Below are positions 34,153 to 47,745 of a stretch of 64,000 nucleotides of DNA, piece after piece. Within the stretch, counting starts at the first letter, position 1. Each line of letters opens with the position of its first letter. Origin of the DNA: Pardosa pseudoannulata (Eukaryota > Arthropoda > Arachnida > Araneae > Lycosidae); contig CM063498.1 in the NCBI GenBank assembly GCA_032207245.1, positions 53,672,669 through 53,736,668 of the forward strand. Direction: 5' to 3'. A program made the translations under genes and the position numbers. Under the pieces are notes generated by a model. That model was not told the DNA's origin. It saw only the letters and a list, made by a program, of their open reading frames with translations, and searched no databases.

Positions 34153-35820
34153 GTAATAATTTTAAGAATGGTATTTTGTTTTGTAAATATGATTCTGTAC
34201 TTCGAAATTTTAACGAATACGATAGGAAATGATTAGAATCGAAGAGAGAGTACAATATTGTGTTTGTTTCAATTTTTGGAAATTTATTTCATGTAAAGAC
34301 ACACTGAACTTTATTTGAAATATCAAACGATCTATAAACCATAGTCTATGGTCTTTATATTTCTGTTATCTCTGAAACTGCTTTTTGATTAATTCTCTAT
34401 TGAAGTGAAGTATATTTGTAAATTTCTGTTAGTATAAAAGACACATATCTGTTAGTATAAAAGACACCTATCCATTTCATTCTTAGAAAATCGAAAACAC
34501 ATCTGGTGACATTTTGGTCTGCTAATCCCAGTCAGTAATATCTACAATTTAAATGTCGTGCTAATCTTGTACACCTTTGTATAATTAAAGGCATAATGGC
34601 CATTCATTTCAAAAAGTAAAACATGGAAATTGGATCTTCCTCCCTCCTTCCCTCCATTAATATTTAGAAGAATCCATAGCAGGCAAAACTCACTGTTGAA
34701 ACTTGATTGTGAATTCCACTGTTAACTTTTGTTAGGCAAAACTCACTACTGATACCTGGTTATGAATTCCACTGTTAATTAACTTCTTAAAGTCGTTTCC
34801 AGTAGGCCTTAAGAAGTAATTCCTGATTAATAAAATTCTTCTGTAGTAAACAGTATATTGTAACATTCTAACCTAAACAATTATAAGGTAATTAGAGTTT
34901 GCATTTGAGAATATGGTCAAGTGATATAAAAATTATTGTTTTGATAATCTTGGAAACTATTATTTTGAAATAAATGAATTTTAGTTCTATAAAGATGTTT
35001 TAACATTTGTAGCTAAAATATAAAAAATATGTCAAATATTTAATGAGATATTATAAACACTATATAAAAATATAATGTTATAATTTTGTATATAATACGA
35101 GATTACGTGGTTACTGCAGCCGCATTCAGCTTTTATCGCCCATTATTTTTTATATTACAGCAATAATTTTAAGAATGGTATTTAAAAAAAAATGATTTCG
35201 TGTCTCGAAATTTTAGCAAAAACAATACGAAATAATTAGCATGAATCAGAGATGAAAGGGAGTGCAATATTGTGATTTCTCGATTTTTAGAAATTTTTTT
35301 CATGTAGAGACACCCTGAACGTTTTTGGAAATAAATCATATATATCAAAGCATATATAAACCATAGCCTATCGTCTTTATATTTCTGTTATCACTGAAAC
35401 TGCTTTTTGATTCCTCCTCTATTGAAGTGATGTATGAAGTATATTTGTAAATTTCTGTTAGTATAAAAGACACTTATCCATTTCTTTCTTAGAAAATCCA
35501 AAACATATCTGGAGGTTTTGGTCTGCTAATCCCAGTCAGATTATTCTTTTCGTCAGATTATTGCTGTCAGTTTAGGGATGGCGTGAAAAAAGTAACACTG
35601 TCCCTATGGTCAATAGATAACACGGTTGTGTAAGTCTTTATATACATAACTTACATAAACCTTACATAAAGCCTTTTTATTTCCAAAGCTTGTTGGCAAA
35701 TTACCTCAGGTAAGTATACAATTAAAAGTTAGGATATAAGAAGGAAAGGGAAATCTTGAGGAGAATAAAAGTTTTTCTGAACCCTAATAACCAAACAACT
35801 TACAATTCAAACAATCTACA
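34152..35820. repeat. AT-rich dispersed repeat block, further copies
   Basis: 34,152-34,560 continues the interrupted copy. 34,540-34,600 has an FKCRAN-like relic of the FLYWCH fragment, and 34,920-35,820 repeats the block again. So three or more partial copies stand head to tail between 31.0 and 35.8 kb. Confidence 0.65.
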
Positions 35821-35979
35821 TCTTGTCAAATTAAGGGTTAATAAAAGAACATTAATTTCTCAAATTGTGACAGCGTCATTGAGTGATAAAAAATAATTAT
35901 ATACGAATAAAAATTTCTATGCAAAAAATTATGCATTTAGGTGAATTATAGATTAAGCAAACACATATCAAAAATAAGG

Positions 35980-35999
35980 ATAATTTATATATATATAAA

Positions 36000-36033
<34 letters not shown>

Positions 36034-36180
36034 TATATTATATATATATATATTATATATATATATACATATATATATATACATATATATATTTTATATT
36101 ATATAAAATATATATATATCTGTGTGTGTATAAATCTAAAGATCTGTATTAGATACATTTCTATTACAAACATATAAAGA

Positions 36181-36255
<75 letters not shown>

Positions 36256-36258
36256 GTA

Positions 36259-36310
<52 letters not shown>

Positions 36311-36400
36311 TATACACATATATATATATTTATATACATATATATACACATATATATATATATATATATTGTATATATAAATATATATATCTGTGTGTTA
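35980..36400. repeat. Complex TA-rich satellite
   Basis: TA runs are interrupted by ATTATA, ATACATA and GTGTGT segments in two parts, with about 55 bases of ordinary sequence near 36,125-36,180. Confidence 0.9.
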
Positions 36401-37106
36401 TAAATCTAAATATTTTATCATTTCGAGTGATACCATCTACTTTTACGCTATCATATATGTGTGTGTGTGTTTTTTAGGACGTGACCATATATATTATACA
36501 TATGCATGCGAACGTAAAATTTATTATTAATAAATACAAGCATCGGTACTAGATGCAGGTGAATGATAAACGTATTAAAATATCTAAGAAATTTTATAAC
36601 CAGTTAGTATAATTATAAAAACAATTAAAACTTTAATAACGTGCTTATTTATTTCTCATAAACAGTGCTTTTCTCTGGCCGATAAAAACAGTCGTAGCTC
36701 TTAAAATGGCAAAAAGATAGAAATGATCTCACTTTTTCCTTTGAAGATATGCATCTAGATTAAGAATCTATAAAAAACGGTCACACGTAGCTGTTATAAA
36801 TTCAGACTTTCGTTTTGAATAGTGTAAAAGAAATGCAAACTATGTTATTTAAGTTCAATATTTAATTTGGTGTCAAGAAAAGTGAAAACTAAAAATAGTG
36901 CATGAACTAAAAATTATAAAAACTTAAGGTAAATAATATTTTATATTATACTTATAAATGTATGCATATTATATGTATAATTGTGAATCTAAATATAAAT
37001 CCGTGTGCTTATACATCATGTATGTGTATTTACAAATATATCTGTAATTCGATAAATGCGTCCTGTAGATGGTCGTGTATTATTTGTATCATAATTAGTT
37101 GTTTGT

Positions 37107-37160
37107 ATATATATATATATATAATATATAATATATATATATTTATAATATACATATATT
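37107..37160. repeat. Short TA-rich array
   Basis: TA repeats with AATATA interruptions at the place of the array at 25,567. Confidence 0.9.
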
Positions 37161-38009
37161 ATATATAAATTCACAATTTGAATAAATTAAAATATCAAAC
37201 TTATATAGGAAGATTTAGGAAACAATGCTTACTATTTTACTTTCAAAGTGCATTTATGAAAGATTAAGCTACTATTCTTTTTTGGTATACTATATCATAA
37301 ATTACTTATAACTTTACACTTAAAGGTTACGTAACATTTCGAAATATAACATTCTACATTTTTTCCTTTTGTATTTTATAACTGATAAGAAATTTTATGT
37401 TCAATCACGTTAAAATTGTTGAAAGTATATATACTTAATCTCTTTTTACACTTTAAATATAACTAAAATTCTTTCAACCAAATTTATTTCAAAACAAAAA
37501 AATAAAATACTTGTTAACATTTTCACTTAAAATCCTGGGAACAAATATTAATAAATTAGAATGTATAATTATTATAATCTGCACCAATACCAGTAAATAA
37601 ATAGAGTTAAAAGTTCTAAAATAAAAAAAATCATACAATAAATTAAATCCTTGATTAAGAACTTTAATATGAATTAAATATAACTTATCATTGTAAATAC
37701 ATAAAGAAAGCTTGGAAAATTTTTGCTCCCCTCCACTTTTTATTTAATATAATAATTTCTTAATAATCAATAGAACAATTTACAAATGTAACAAGATTTA
37801 ACACATTTTTTTTTAAAATTATTCTATTCAAAAATTTCTTTCAATAATAAAAACAACGGATATTTAATATAGAAATTCTGTCTGTAAAATCATATTTCTT
37901 TCCCCCCCCCCCGAAAAAAAGGAAAAAAAATTTCTCCCCAACCGAAGAAGAGTAAAAAAAACACCACTATAAAAAATTTGAAACAAAAATAATTTTAAAA
38001 CTAAAATGC

Positions 38010-38015
38010 TTTATT
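38010..38015 (-). terminator. Poly(A) signal of gene copy 4
   Basis: AATAAA on the minus strand, as in the other copies. Confidence 0.6.
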
Positions 38016-38166
38016 GATATTGCTAAAATTCAATAAACGATAAACAAACATTTTTAGTCAACTGCTCACTTGAAATCTTCACAAGAGGATACACAAGATC
38101 ACTGTAAAAATATAGCTGAACTCACTTTGAATATTTTATTTCAATTCGAATACCCATCAATCAGTT

Positions 38167-38730
38167 TTATTGCATCAACTGGAGCTGCTCTTCAGCATAC
38201 TTGGACAGATCTTCATAACCTGGAAAGGCTCCCCGATAAACAGTCATATAATGTCCAGCACGTTGAAGGAAATAGTGAACGAATCCTTCGTGCTCATCTA
38301 CTTCTGCGATTTTGCAGCAAAACTGGCAGACAGTTAACAGGAAAGAAAAGTAAAATCCGGGAGATTTAGAAGTTAAATACAAGCGGCACCATCCCACGAC
38401 GAAATTTTCCATTTCCTCAAGGGCCCTCATGAATTCAGCCCTACTGTCGTTGGTGACGATTATGGACTGGATGCTGATCCGATTGTAGTCATCGTATTCC
38501 GGATAACGTCGCCGGATTCCGCTGAGCATTCGGACGATGAACATCCCGATCTCCGGCTTAAAATCCCCGTTCAAGCTCTCTTGGATGTTTAAGGAGCTCA
38601 CCCTGGTTCTTGATTCCTCATCGACAGTAGGGTCGTTCTCAATCACGAACAAGAAAGCATCTTTGATAAATTGACGCATTCGAACCTTTTCGGGGTGGAG
38701 GGCATCTTGTATACGACTTTCAATATCCAT
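38167..38730 (-). CDS. Intronless helical protein, putative Bcl-2-like family, copy 4
   Basis: The 187-residue translation is identical to copy 1 (168-731). Reading both loci side by side I found no base difference from roughly 150 to 1,240 of copy 1, while the outer flanks differ. The BH3-like, BH1-like (W114, R116) and BH2-like segments are as in copy 1. It is either a very recent copy or one homogenised by gene conversion. The family call is again an inference. Confidence 0.75.
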   Translation of the reverse strand: MDIESRIQDALHPEKVRMRQFIKDAFLFVIENDPTVDEESRTRVSSLNIQESLNGDFKPEIGMFIVRMLSGIRRRYPEYDDYNRISIQSIIVTNDSRAEFMRALEEMENFVVGWCRLYLTSKSPGFYFSFLLTVCQFCCKIAEVDEHEGFVHYFLQRAGHYMTVYRGAFPGYEDLSKYAEEQLQLMQ

Positions 38731-39060
38731 TTTACAGATGAAGGAAAATACGAGATTCCTATAACCAGATTGAGACGGAGGCGAAAAAGCTGTAATGTGT
38801 ATGCACGTGGTACTTCACCGTCACCACACAATAACGCGATAAACACAGTACGAAAACACTCTCCAAATACATTTTTCATAGTCAAAGGTAGGATTTTTCT
38901 GATTGGTGGAAGTAATATTGCAGTTCAAAACATTCAAAGGGACTGGACCAATCCTTCCACTCTCACTGATAAGAAATTTCCTAAGAAACAGGTGTGTCCG
39001 ATATAAACATATTACCCCCGTCTCTCCTCCCTATTGTGATGGGATTTGCATATAATAATG
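38731..39060 (-). promoter_or_regulatory. Conserved 5' region of gene copy 4
   Basis: It is the same as at copy 1: minus-strand CCAAT at 38,902-38,906, plus-strand CCAAT at 38,948-38,952, GAAATTTC near 38,973 and ATTTGCAT near 39,044. Confidence 0.4.
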
Positions 39061-40139
39061 AAGACCACTTCCGGTGAAAAGTTTCAGGTAAAGACTGAGA
39101 AGTGAAAACTAGTGATTTTCATGTATTTTTCTATACAAAATCTCAGTGCCCCTGTTTGGTAATTAGGAAATATTTTCTAAGAATGTTATAAATTTTAATG
39201 GTCAATATAAATATATTTCAAAATAATAAAATGAAAATCGAGTAAAATTTAATTGAAAATTAACAAGTGGACACTGTTCTAATGTCTATTAAGAGGGGAA
39301 AATATTAAATTAAGATCAAAGATGCCATGTGTTTTTAGTGTTTGTCAGCCAAACTTTCATTGAAGTAATCTTTAACTCTATTGCTTTCTAATGTAAAGAC
39401 AAAATGACAGCAATTTTAATATTTGTTATAATTAAACTTGAATCTAGATTGAATAGGAAAAAGTTATTCAGCTTGTTTATATGAAATAAAATTTAAATAT
39501 CTGTAAAAGGGGTTTAAATAGCTTTAGAGAATGGGATAGAAATGCAAGTTTAAAAAATATCTTCAGTGTATTAAATAAATTTTATACTTATATTCATATT
39601 TTATAGTACTATAAACAGTATTTGTAAATATGTATCAATAACAAACTATCAAGCACAAACATCTATATTTTGTTTCTGTATTCACTTTTTCGACAAATCG
39701 TACACATTCACTTTTTAGACTCTCGTTACCAAATTTTAACGCGAAATGAAACTATTTGTGGGACAGTTGTTAAGAAAATTTTCAATTTTTAGTAGACACA
39801 TTCTTAAAAACGGGATTACGCATAAAAATTAAATTGTTTAATTTTAGCAAACTTTTTTTTTTTTTTAGTTTATAGATATCATAAAACGAATACTTATATT
39901 ATTTGAAATATTTTTGGAATTCGAATTATATTTCTCCGACAAATGTTACGGTAAGGAGGAAGGCTGGTGACTTGCTCAGCATCTTGATCACAACCGTTTG
40001 GTATCAAACCCGAAACTATTTAATCCAAGTATTTTTAGGGAGGGGGTTATAAGAAGTTAATTTGGAAATCGCTTAAATGTACGATATAACGTGTTAATTA
40101 TGTATTTATTCTTATCAAAACTCTGGAATAAAAGATGCT

Positions 40140-42250
40140 GCATTAGGAAGAAACCTAGTTGTGGATTTTTCGCATTTAATTAAATATCCGGTGAAGCTCA
40201 AATTAATATGAAATCAACCCTGACAAAAACTCAACGAAGAAATTATAGCATTTAAGACTCATCCAAGTTCAGACTTCATATTAAATAATATTTAATGAAA
40301 AAAATATCATGCAACATAAGATTTCCTTATTCGTCTATTAAATTACAATTGCTTTTATTTCAATTGTAAATTATGTCTTAAGATTTTTATTAGTATTTGA
40401 AAGTATTATTATTTATTCTATTTAAATTTTACAGAACTATATTTAATGTACATAAAAATCTTTGTACTGATTAAAAACTATTAATTAAACTGTAATTGAT
40501 GGTAACTAATCAGGATCATAAAAATATTAATATTTAAATAGAAAAATGTTGCCTCAGCTTACACAGCACTATTAATTTATACACTTCCATAATATTTTTG
40601 CCAAGTAATAGTATACTTGTGTTGCATTATAATTTAACAAAATGGGGGGAGACCGTTACATTAAAAAATTTATCGATCTGTAGCTCTTTTAGTAGCGCCA
40701 TCGTAGTGTATAATAATTTTAGTTTAAACTTTATTAGTGTGAATTTAGTGTAAATTTTATATACATTAAAAATACACAAAGAATAATATACTTTGTGTAA
40801 ATTTAGAGTAAAAATAAATATTTTTAAATTTTACTCTTCCGTTATGATTTTGTAAATTTATATTACAATACTCACTTGTGTTATATTAGAATTTCCCAAA
40901 ATATGGTGGAGGTGTTACATTAAAAAAAATTATCTATTTATGGCTCTTTCGTTGAAACAAATCCGTAAAATAAGTCTGTGCACGGTACTGCCCGAAAAAC
41001 ACGTTTTTTCTTCAAATTTCTAAAGCTCTTAGATTTTGCAGGCTTTTAAAATTATTTTCTTCTTTCATAATTTGGTTAAAATTGTTTTTAGGAAACACAG
41101 ACTTGATTCTTCTCTTATCCACACAGTGTCGTCATTAGAAAGACTGAATCGAGTTTAACGAAAAATCGATGTTGGATCGCTAAAAACATGTTTTTAAGAG
41201 TTTAACGTAATGAATTTTTTTTCACGTAAAAAAAAATTATATACCCTATCAGTTTTGTAACACCGTGAGTGAGGAATATTCAGTGAGGAAAATTCAGTGT
41301 AACATTTTTGTAAAATCGTGAGTGAGGAAAATTCAGTGAGGAAAACGCATGCAATGTGAAATCAGGTCACTAAATTTATAACATCACCTTTTATTCTGTG
41401 TTTAAAAAATAATCAATATCTCAGGAGGTGGGAGGCCAAGCTAGGTCTTCTGCATCGCCCCTGCTTCTAAATTACGAGGACCCACATGAGCGAAATTCGT
41501 ATTTTCATTCTATCGGTACTAGTTAAAACGAAGATGAACCCCTTTGCTTTTTTAGGAGAAGCATTTAAATTAGAATTGTAAAATTTAACATTTTCATTAT
41601 ATTTTTGTCAAGTTATAAAACAATACTTACTTTTGTTGCATCAGAATTTCACAAAAAAAATAGGAGAGGAGGCGTTACAGCAGAAACAATATATACTTAT
41701 GGAATCTTTCGTTGAAAATAAGTCTGTGCTCGGTACTGCCCGAACTCCTCAAGTGTTTAAATTCCTAAAGGCTCTGTAAGCTTTGTTAAATTAATTTCTT
41801 CCTTTCAAAAATTGGTTTAAAATTTTCTTTAGAAAACACAGGCTTAATTCCTCTCTTATCCACACAGTGTCGTCTTAACAGGGTAAAAATAACTGAATCA
41901 AATTTCACGAATAATCGATGTAATACCGCTTAGAACATGTTTGTAAGAGTTTTACGTAATGAATTTTGTCTTTGCATGTAAAACCTTTTATATATCTTAT
42001 TCTTCTTGTAACATCGTAAGTACGAAAATTGAGGAAAAAATCAAGTGAGGAAAACGCATGCGCTGTTAAGTCATGTCACTAAATTTATAACATCTTCTTT
42101 ATTTCATTGTTTAAAAAATAATCAATACCTCAGGGGGTGGGAAACCAAGCTGGGTCTTCTGCTTTGTTCCTGCTTCTAAATGACGAGTACCCACTTGAGC
42201 GAAATTCGTATTTTCATTCTAGTGGTGTTCGTTAAAACGAACGACGCACG
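40140..42250. repeat. AT-rich TTTCGTTGAAAC repeats, unit B
   Basis: This matches 2,150-5,540 without the inverted arm and without one repeat unit. The join is near 41,640-41,660. No gene is present. Confidence 0.7.
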
Positions 42251-42633
42251 TCTTTGACTGGATAGGACTAGCATATGGCTCAATCGTTTTTGGTTTGACC
42301 ACGTGGCATCAGAAACAGCTACAGTACTTCGAGATATCTCATTTAGGGGATCGTGATTGTATAGTCAGTTACAAAAACTATCCTAAGTTCATCTTTAGGA
42401 ACTTATTTAAACTTTCAGTATAAAAATAGACAAGACTAAATAAATCTACTCATTTTTCTTAAAAGTACAACCAACTAACTTTCCTTACCATATAACTTCC
42501 CTTAATACTCTTAATATATAACAGGTAACTGAACTTAATTCATATTCTTTCAAACCTCCCTGCCTCTAAGGTGGAATTAAGATCTAGGCGAGCTTTTCTT
42601 GTAACAGAAAAAACGTTTATTGCCCTCGTATAG
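42250..42633. other. Spacer upstream of the FLYWCH-like fragment, unit B
   Basis: It is nearly identical to 5,540-5,909. I see nothing else in it. Confidence 0.5.
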
Positions 42634-42843
42634 GTGGTGTTATTTTTCAATCTCACTAAACAAATCAAGATAATTTTCCTTACAACAGCAATCGGAAAAC
42701 TGCGGTGTATAGCCAACAACGGCTACAATATACGATATTTATGTGATGTAATAAATTATAATAAGGAATATCAATATCTACAATTCAAATGTCGTGCTAA
42801 TCACTGTCCACGCTCGTATTATTATAAGCGTAATGGTCCTTAA
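42634..42843 (+). pseudogene. FLYWCH-like zinc finger fragment, unit B
   Basis: This is a 69-codon ORF with the same core as at 5,910: IIFLTTAIGKLRCIANNGYN, then YLQFKCRANHCPRSYYYKRN. The upstream residues differ because of a small indel, which argues against a real shared start. Key cysteines are kept. Confidence 0.45.
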
Positions 42844-42962
42844 TTTTGTATTGGAAAAATGGTAATTGGGTCAATATTTAGAAGAATCCATAGTAGACAA
42901 AACTCACTTTTAGTACCTGGTGACGAATCCCACTGCTAACTTGGATGTCCACAGTCGTTTGG

Positions 42963-43319
42963 AATCGGATTTAAGAAATAGATTGTTGTTTCAAAAATCC
43001 TCGTGTAGTAAACAGTATATCTTAGCGTTCTAACCGATTCCATTACAGGGTATATAGAGTTTACATTTGAGAAAGATTTTCAATCGGATTTAAGAAATAG
43101 ATTCTTGTCTCAAAAATCCTCGTGTAGTAAACAGTATATCTTAGCGTTCTAACCGATTCCATTACAGGGTATATAGAGTTTACATTTGAGAAAGATTTTC
43201 AATCGGATTTAAGAAATAGATTCTTGTCTCAAAAATCCTCGTGTAGTAAACAGTATATCTTAGCGTTCTAACCAAATCCATTACAGGGTAATTACAGTTT
43301 ACATTTGAGAGCGATTTTC
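42963..43319. repeat. 119-bp tandem triplication
   Basis: AATCGGATTTAAGAAATAGA recurs at 42,963, 43,082 and 43,201, a period of 119. The unit includes TCCTCGTGTAGTAAACAG. Unit A has one copy, so the expansion is specific to unit B. Confidence 0.9.
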
Positions 43320-43369
43320 AAGTGAATATTAATAAAATTATTAAAAAGTAAGGTATTGTTTCTTGTTGT

Positions 43370-45045
43370 TTAGGTTATTGTGCCCTAATATATAAACAAC
43401 AAAATGCAAAGAGAATCCTGAGTGCCTTTCTCTCTAAGTTGTCTCGACAGAGAAATATGTTTAGGTCGTTAAAATTATAGAATAAGCTATATCGATCCCT
43501 TTAATATTTTCTTTTTTCTCCACGGTTAGAAAATGTATTGTCTATCGCTGATCAAGAATATTGATTTATATATGTACGAGCATGAATTAATACTTTACAT
43601 TAGATTTTCAACTAGTAAGAGGGCGATAGCGATATGTTCATATTTATCACACCATTTCTTATGATTATCGAATTATTTCTCTGGTTCAAATCTTTTATGT
43701 TCTTATATTTGATGGTAAGTGGAAATGCAGAATCTACAAATAAAAGTCGCTGTTGACACAGAAAATAAATAAGAATTTATGAACTTTATTTTAATGTATT
43801 TAAAAATTTTAATATAAATTTCAATCTATGTTACACTAGTATTTATATAATTTTTGTTTTTGTAGTACAGAAAGCATTCGATGCAATTTATTCTCTAAGT
43901 TTATATACATTTTTTTTTAACTTTTTTGAAAATATGAAACGACAAATTTCTATTTTTAGACTTACTTTATTATAAGAGTTATATGATATATATTGTTAAA
44001 ATAATAACATATCAAAACATTTGCCATGTGATTAATAATTTTTAACTGTATGAACTGTATGTTTGATTTAGTATGAAAATATATCGGTGAGTAACTGAGC
44101 AGAATTTCTTTTATATAATTTGAATTAAAATGGAGATATAAAAATTTCAGTTTGGATAATCTTGGAATATATTATTCTGAAATAAATGAATTTTAGTTCG
44201 ATGTAGATGTTGTAGCATATACAGCTGTAATATAAAAATAATATTAAATATTTTATGAAGTATTTTATAAACACTATATAAAAATATAATGTTCTTATAA
44301 TTTTATATATAATAACTGCTTATGTGGTTACTGAAGCCGCATTCAGTTTTTATCACCCATTATCTTTTATAATACAGCAATAATTATAAATATGATATTT
44401 TCTCAAAAAATATTTTGTACATCAAAATTTTAAGAAAAACGATACTAAATGATTAAAGTCGATGGGAAAGGAAAGGGAGAGCAGTATTTTTTTTCAAAAC
44501 TTTTGGAAATTTATTTTCTATAGATCCACCCTGGATGTTTTTTGAAATCTCAATTCAGATATAAATCATTCGCTATCGTTTTTATATTTCTGTTATCTCT
44601 GAAACTGCTTTTTGATACCTTCTCTATTGTAGCTAACAACATTTGTGAATTACTTTGATTAAGAAGGACACCTATTCAATTCTTGACCAGAAAATCACAG
44701 TCACATAGAAGTTTTAGTCGGATAATCTTTCATATTTAAAAAAAAAAAATTAAATATGAAAGGACAAAGTCATAATTTTAGAGTTACGGTTTTACAAGAG
44801 TTATATAATATATATTGTTAAAATAATAATATTTCAAAAATTTGCAATGTGATTAATAATTTTTAACTAAATAGTATAAAAATATATCGGTGAGTAACTA
44901 AGCAGAATTTCTTTTATATAATTTGAATTAAAATGGAGATTTAAAAATTAAGGCCGATTTGATGCAACAGTAAGGAAAAAATATTTTAAAAATACTTGAT
45001 ACCACCACGTGCACAATCATCACAAAATGTAATGATATTTAGTTA
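43370..45045. repeat. AT-rich dispersed repeat block, unit B
   Basis: It matches 6,420-8,120. The last 350 bases are nearly identical between units. There is no gene. Confidence 0.75.
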
Positions 45046-45049
45046 TAAT

Positions 45050-45135
45050 TCCCCCCAACGCCTGTACAGATAATCGATCTTGGATCTTCTCGTACTGAAG
45101 CTCAATGCGCTGACCAACGCACCACAGACACGCTG
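45050..45135 (-). repeat. Degenerate tRNA-derived (SINE-like) segment, unit B
   Basis: It is the same as 8,125-8,204, including the box A-like TGGTGCGTTGGTC on the minus strand. Confidence 0.4.
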
Positions 45136-45575
45136 CCAGTGAAGAGTTTCTAGCGACAATATAATAATCTCAATAAGCACGCAATTCTGTATTTTTATTT
45201 GAAAAACATTTTTATCAGATCAAATTGTTAATCTAAACCATTCTCGAATAATCAACTTAATTATATAAACAAAATTTTTATCAAAATCTGTCCAGTAGTT
45301 TAAAAGGAGATCTGGTACAAACACGCGGACAGAAGAATTTTACATATAAAGATGTATGTCTATATATGTATGTAGCCAATTTAATATTTTAAAAAATATA
45401 TTAAAGGAAATTTGAAATGTTAATGTATCTTCTTAATTTAAACAGGAAATTAATATCAGAAAAATATCGCATATATAGTTAATAACTGAACTACATTTTT
45501 AAAGTTATAATGATATCAGTACGATAAAAGAATTTACTGTGTTTAACTGTGTAATTTATTTTGTGCATTTGGTCT

Positions 45576-45875
45576 TCAAATTTTCGGAATTTTTGACATA
45601 TTAATGTATCTGTTTATACTTCTTAATTCTAGTCCATATAAGCGAAATTCCCATTGAAGAGAGGAAAGAGAAATTCGGAATTCCTGATTCCATTTATTTC
45701 CACCCGAAGTGGTAAACATGAAAGAGTACTTGATGATTTCACAGGGGAGAAAAGGATAATATGAAATTTCTAAGCATTCGTTGGAAACGTCTTTCGTTAC
45801 AGTGAATTGTACGAAATTTTGTTTTAGGGTACATCTTTTTCTTAAACAGACGCTTTGTATATAATATCTGCACAT
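45576..45875 (-). CDS. Hypothetical 99-residue ORF kept in both units
   Basis: This is the counterpart of 8,647-8,949, starting MCRYYIQSVCLRKRC. One codon is missing compared with unit A and about ten residues differ, but no stop has arisen. No family is recognised. Confidence 0.3.
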   Translation of the reverse strand: MCRYYIQSVCLRKRCTLKQNFVQFTVTKDVSNECLEISYYPFLPCEIIKYSFMFTTSGGNKWNQEFRISLSSLQWEFRLYGLELRSINRYINMSKIPKI

Positions 45876-46127
45876 ATTCGCATTTTTGAGATCACGATGG
45901 TTTAATTAGTATTGTTAGAAAACTGCTTAGATTTCAATTAATCTCTAAAAGATACATCATGAACTGCGTATAAGCAGAAAGTATATTCACGACATTAAAA
46001 TAAATTACACATTTTGTAATTTAAAGAATAATTGTGGAAGATAAATTGTCGCTAAACTGGAGAGTTAAGTTGCTTATTACACTTAGTGTGAAGTACATCA
46101 AGACCACTTTTTGGATTATTTTATATA

Positions 46128-47020
46128 CAGTGAAACATCCCTGAGCGGCTACCCCTAAGTAACGGGAATATTTGGCCGCTTAGAGGGGTTGGCCGTTCTG
46201 AAGAGTTTAATTTAATAAGTTAATTAGTGTAATGCATAGTATAAACAAGTCTCATATATTCCTTATGTAAATGAAATTTAAAACTTATTTAAAGAGAAAA
46301 GTACTTTATTTCATGCTTCATTACATATTTTAAGGCTGCAATTTGTTTCTCTTGGTTCTGTAGTCTTCGAAATAAATCAAAATGAACTTCTTTTCTTTAA
46401 GAACTTTGTTGATTTCCTTTCCTCCGTAGATAAAATATTCAGCTAACAGAACTTCCATGCTGCTCGAGGTTTAGAAAAAAGCATTTCGATATCGTTCCAG
46501 CTGAGATCACCAACAAGGACATGAAACTAATGTGAAAACATTTTTGATGACAGAGGTGCAATTCTTCCTTAAACTTTACCAATTGGAATTCTAAACAAAG
46601 GCCCTAGGACACCTTCAATGCTTGACTGTCCAGTTCCTGCATCAGTTTCAATGGATGGTGCAATAGTGATTCCTTATCTGAAGGTTGTGGGGAGAATACA
46701 AAAGAGATAACAGAGTTAATCTTTCTTAGAAAGGGGGGGACCCAGGGAATGGACTTCTCAAGTTATTCCTTTATCTTATATCCGACAGTAAACCTGACGT
46801 TGAGAATTTTCGCTCAAAATTAAAGATGTAGTGAGTAGAATTTCCCGAAATATGAAAGGGGCAATACCACTTGGTGGCCGTTTAGAGGAGGTAAGGTGGC
46901 AGCTGATACAGGTTATTTTGCTATTACGTCTATGAGTGGAAAAATCCGTGCCAAGTAAAATTGGCCTTTTAGAAGGGTCACTAATATTCAGAGGTGGCTG
47001 TTCGGAGAGAAGTTTCACTG
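46128..47020. mobile_element. Tigger/pogo-like non-autonomous DNA transposon, unit B
   Basis: It starts CAGTGAAACATCCCTGAGCG after TA and ends GAGAAGTTTCACTG before TA. The inverted ends share CAGTGAAAC exactly. It is 893 bases long with no intact ORF. It is slightly better preserved at its right end than the unit A copy. Confidence 0.7.
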
Positions 47021-47084
47021 TACATATATGTAACACGGTGAAAATAAATCCACCGGTCACAAAATATTAAGACCCTATTATATT

Positions 47085-47565
47085 TACTTACACGGTGAAC
47101 TGGGCAAAGAGAAGCCTAAGCAGCTATAATAACTGAAGATATTAAGTAGCGCTGCATTGAAGAGGAACACAAGTCCGAGTAGATTTATTTTAATTAAGAG
47201 AATGTCATGTGTTTCACAGTGATAGGCAGAAGATATAATGAACATTGAAACACGTGCTAAAACAGGGTTAGAACCTACATCAGAGAAGAATATATTTTGT
47301 GTTATTAAAAAAAAAAAAGGATTTGAGATCCGTTGAAGAAACTGAGATATTTGCCAGCGACAGCGGGAGAGTGCGGTCAGTGGATAAAAAATTTGCATCT
47401 ATTTCAGAGAAAGATTAGGTAAATGGGTTGGAAGAATTTTAATTCGACGACACTAATTTAATTAAAAATAGATATTTAAAGAAAGAGATAGATTTTAAGA
47501 AATAAGAATGGAAAAGAGAAGTGTTTTTCTGAGATATTAAAGTGTAATCATTTTGATATATCCCA
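47085..47565. repeat. Dispersed repeat that ends in a palindromic microsatellite, third copy
   Basis: It matches 10,145-10,643, with a small deletion at about 47,290. Confidence 0.65.
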
Positions 47566-47627
<62 letters not shown>

Positions 47628-47683
47628 CATATATATATATATATTTATATATATACATATATATACTATATAAACATATATAT

Positions 47684-47734
<51 letters not shown>

Positions 47735-47745
47735 TTATATATTGT
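47566..47745. repeat. (CA)n(TA)n microsatellite, right GT arm degraded
   Basis: AC repeats lead into interrupted TA repeats. The GT arm seen in the other three copies is replaced by a T-rich stretch. Confidence 0.9.

Larger units (their letters stand above)
36620..40140. repeat. Gene cassette repeat, copy 4
   Basis: It matches cassette 3 from 25,140 on its left side and cassette 1 on its right side, so it spans the junction between units A and B. Confidence 0.75.
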
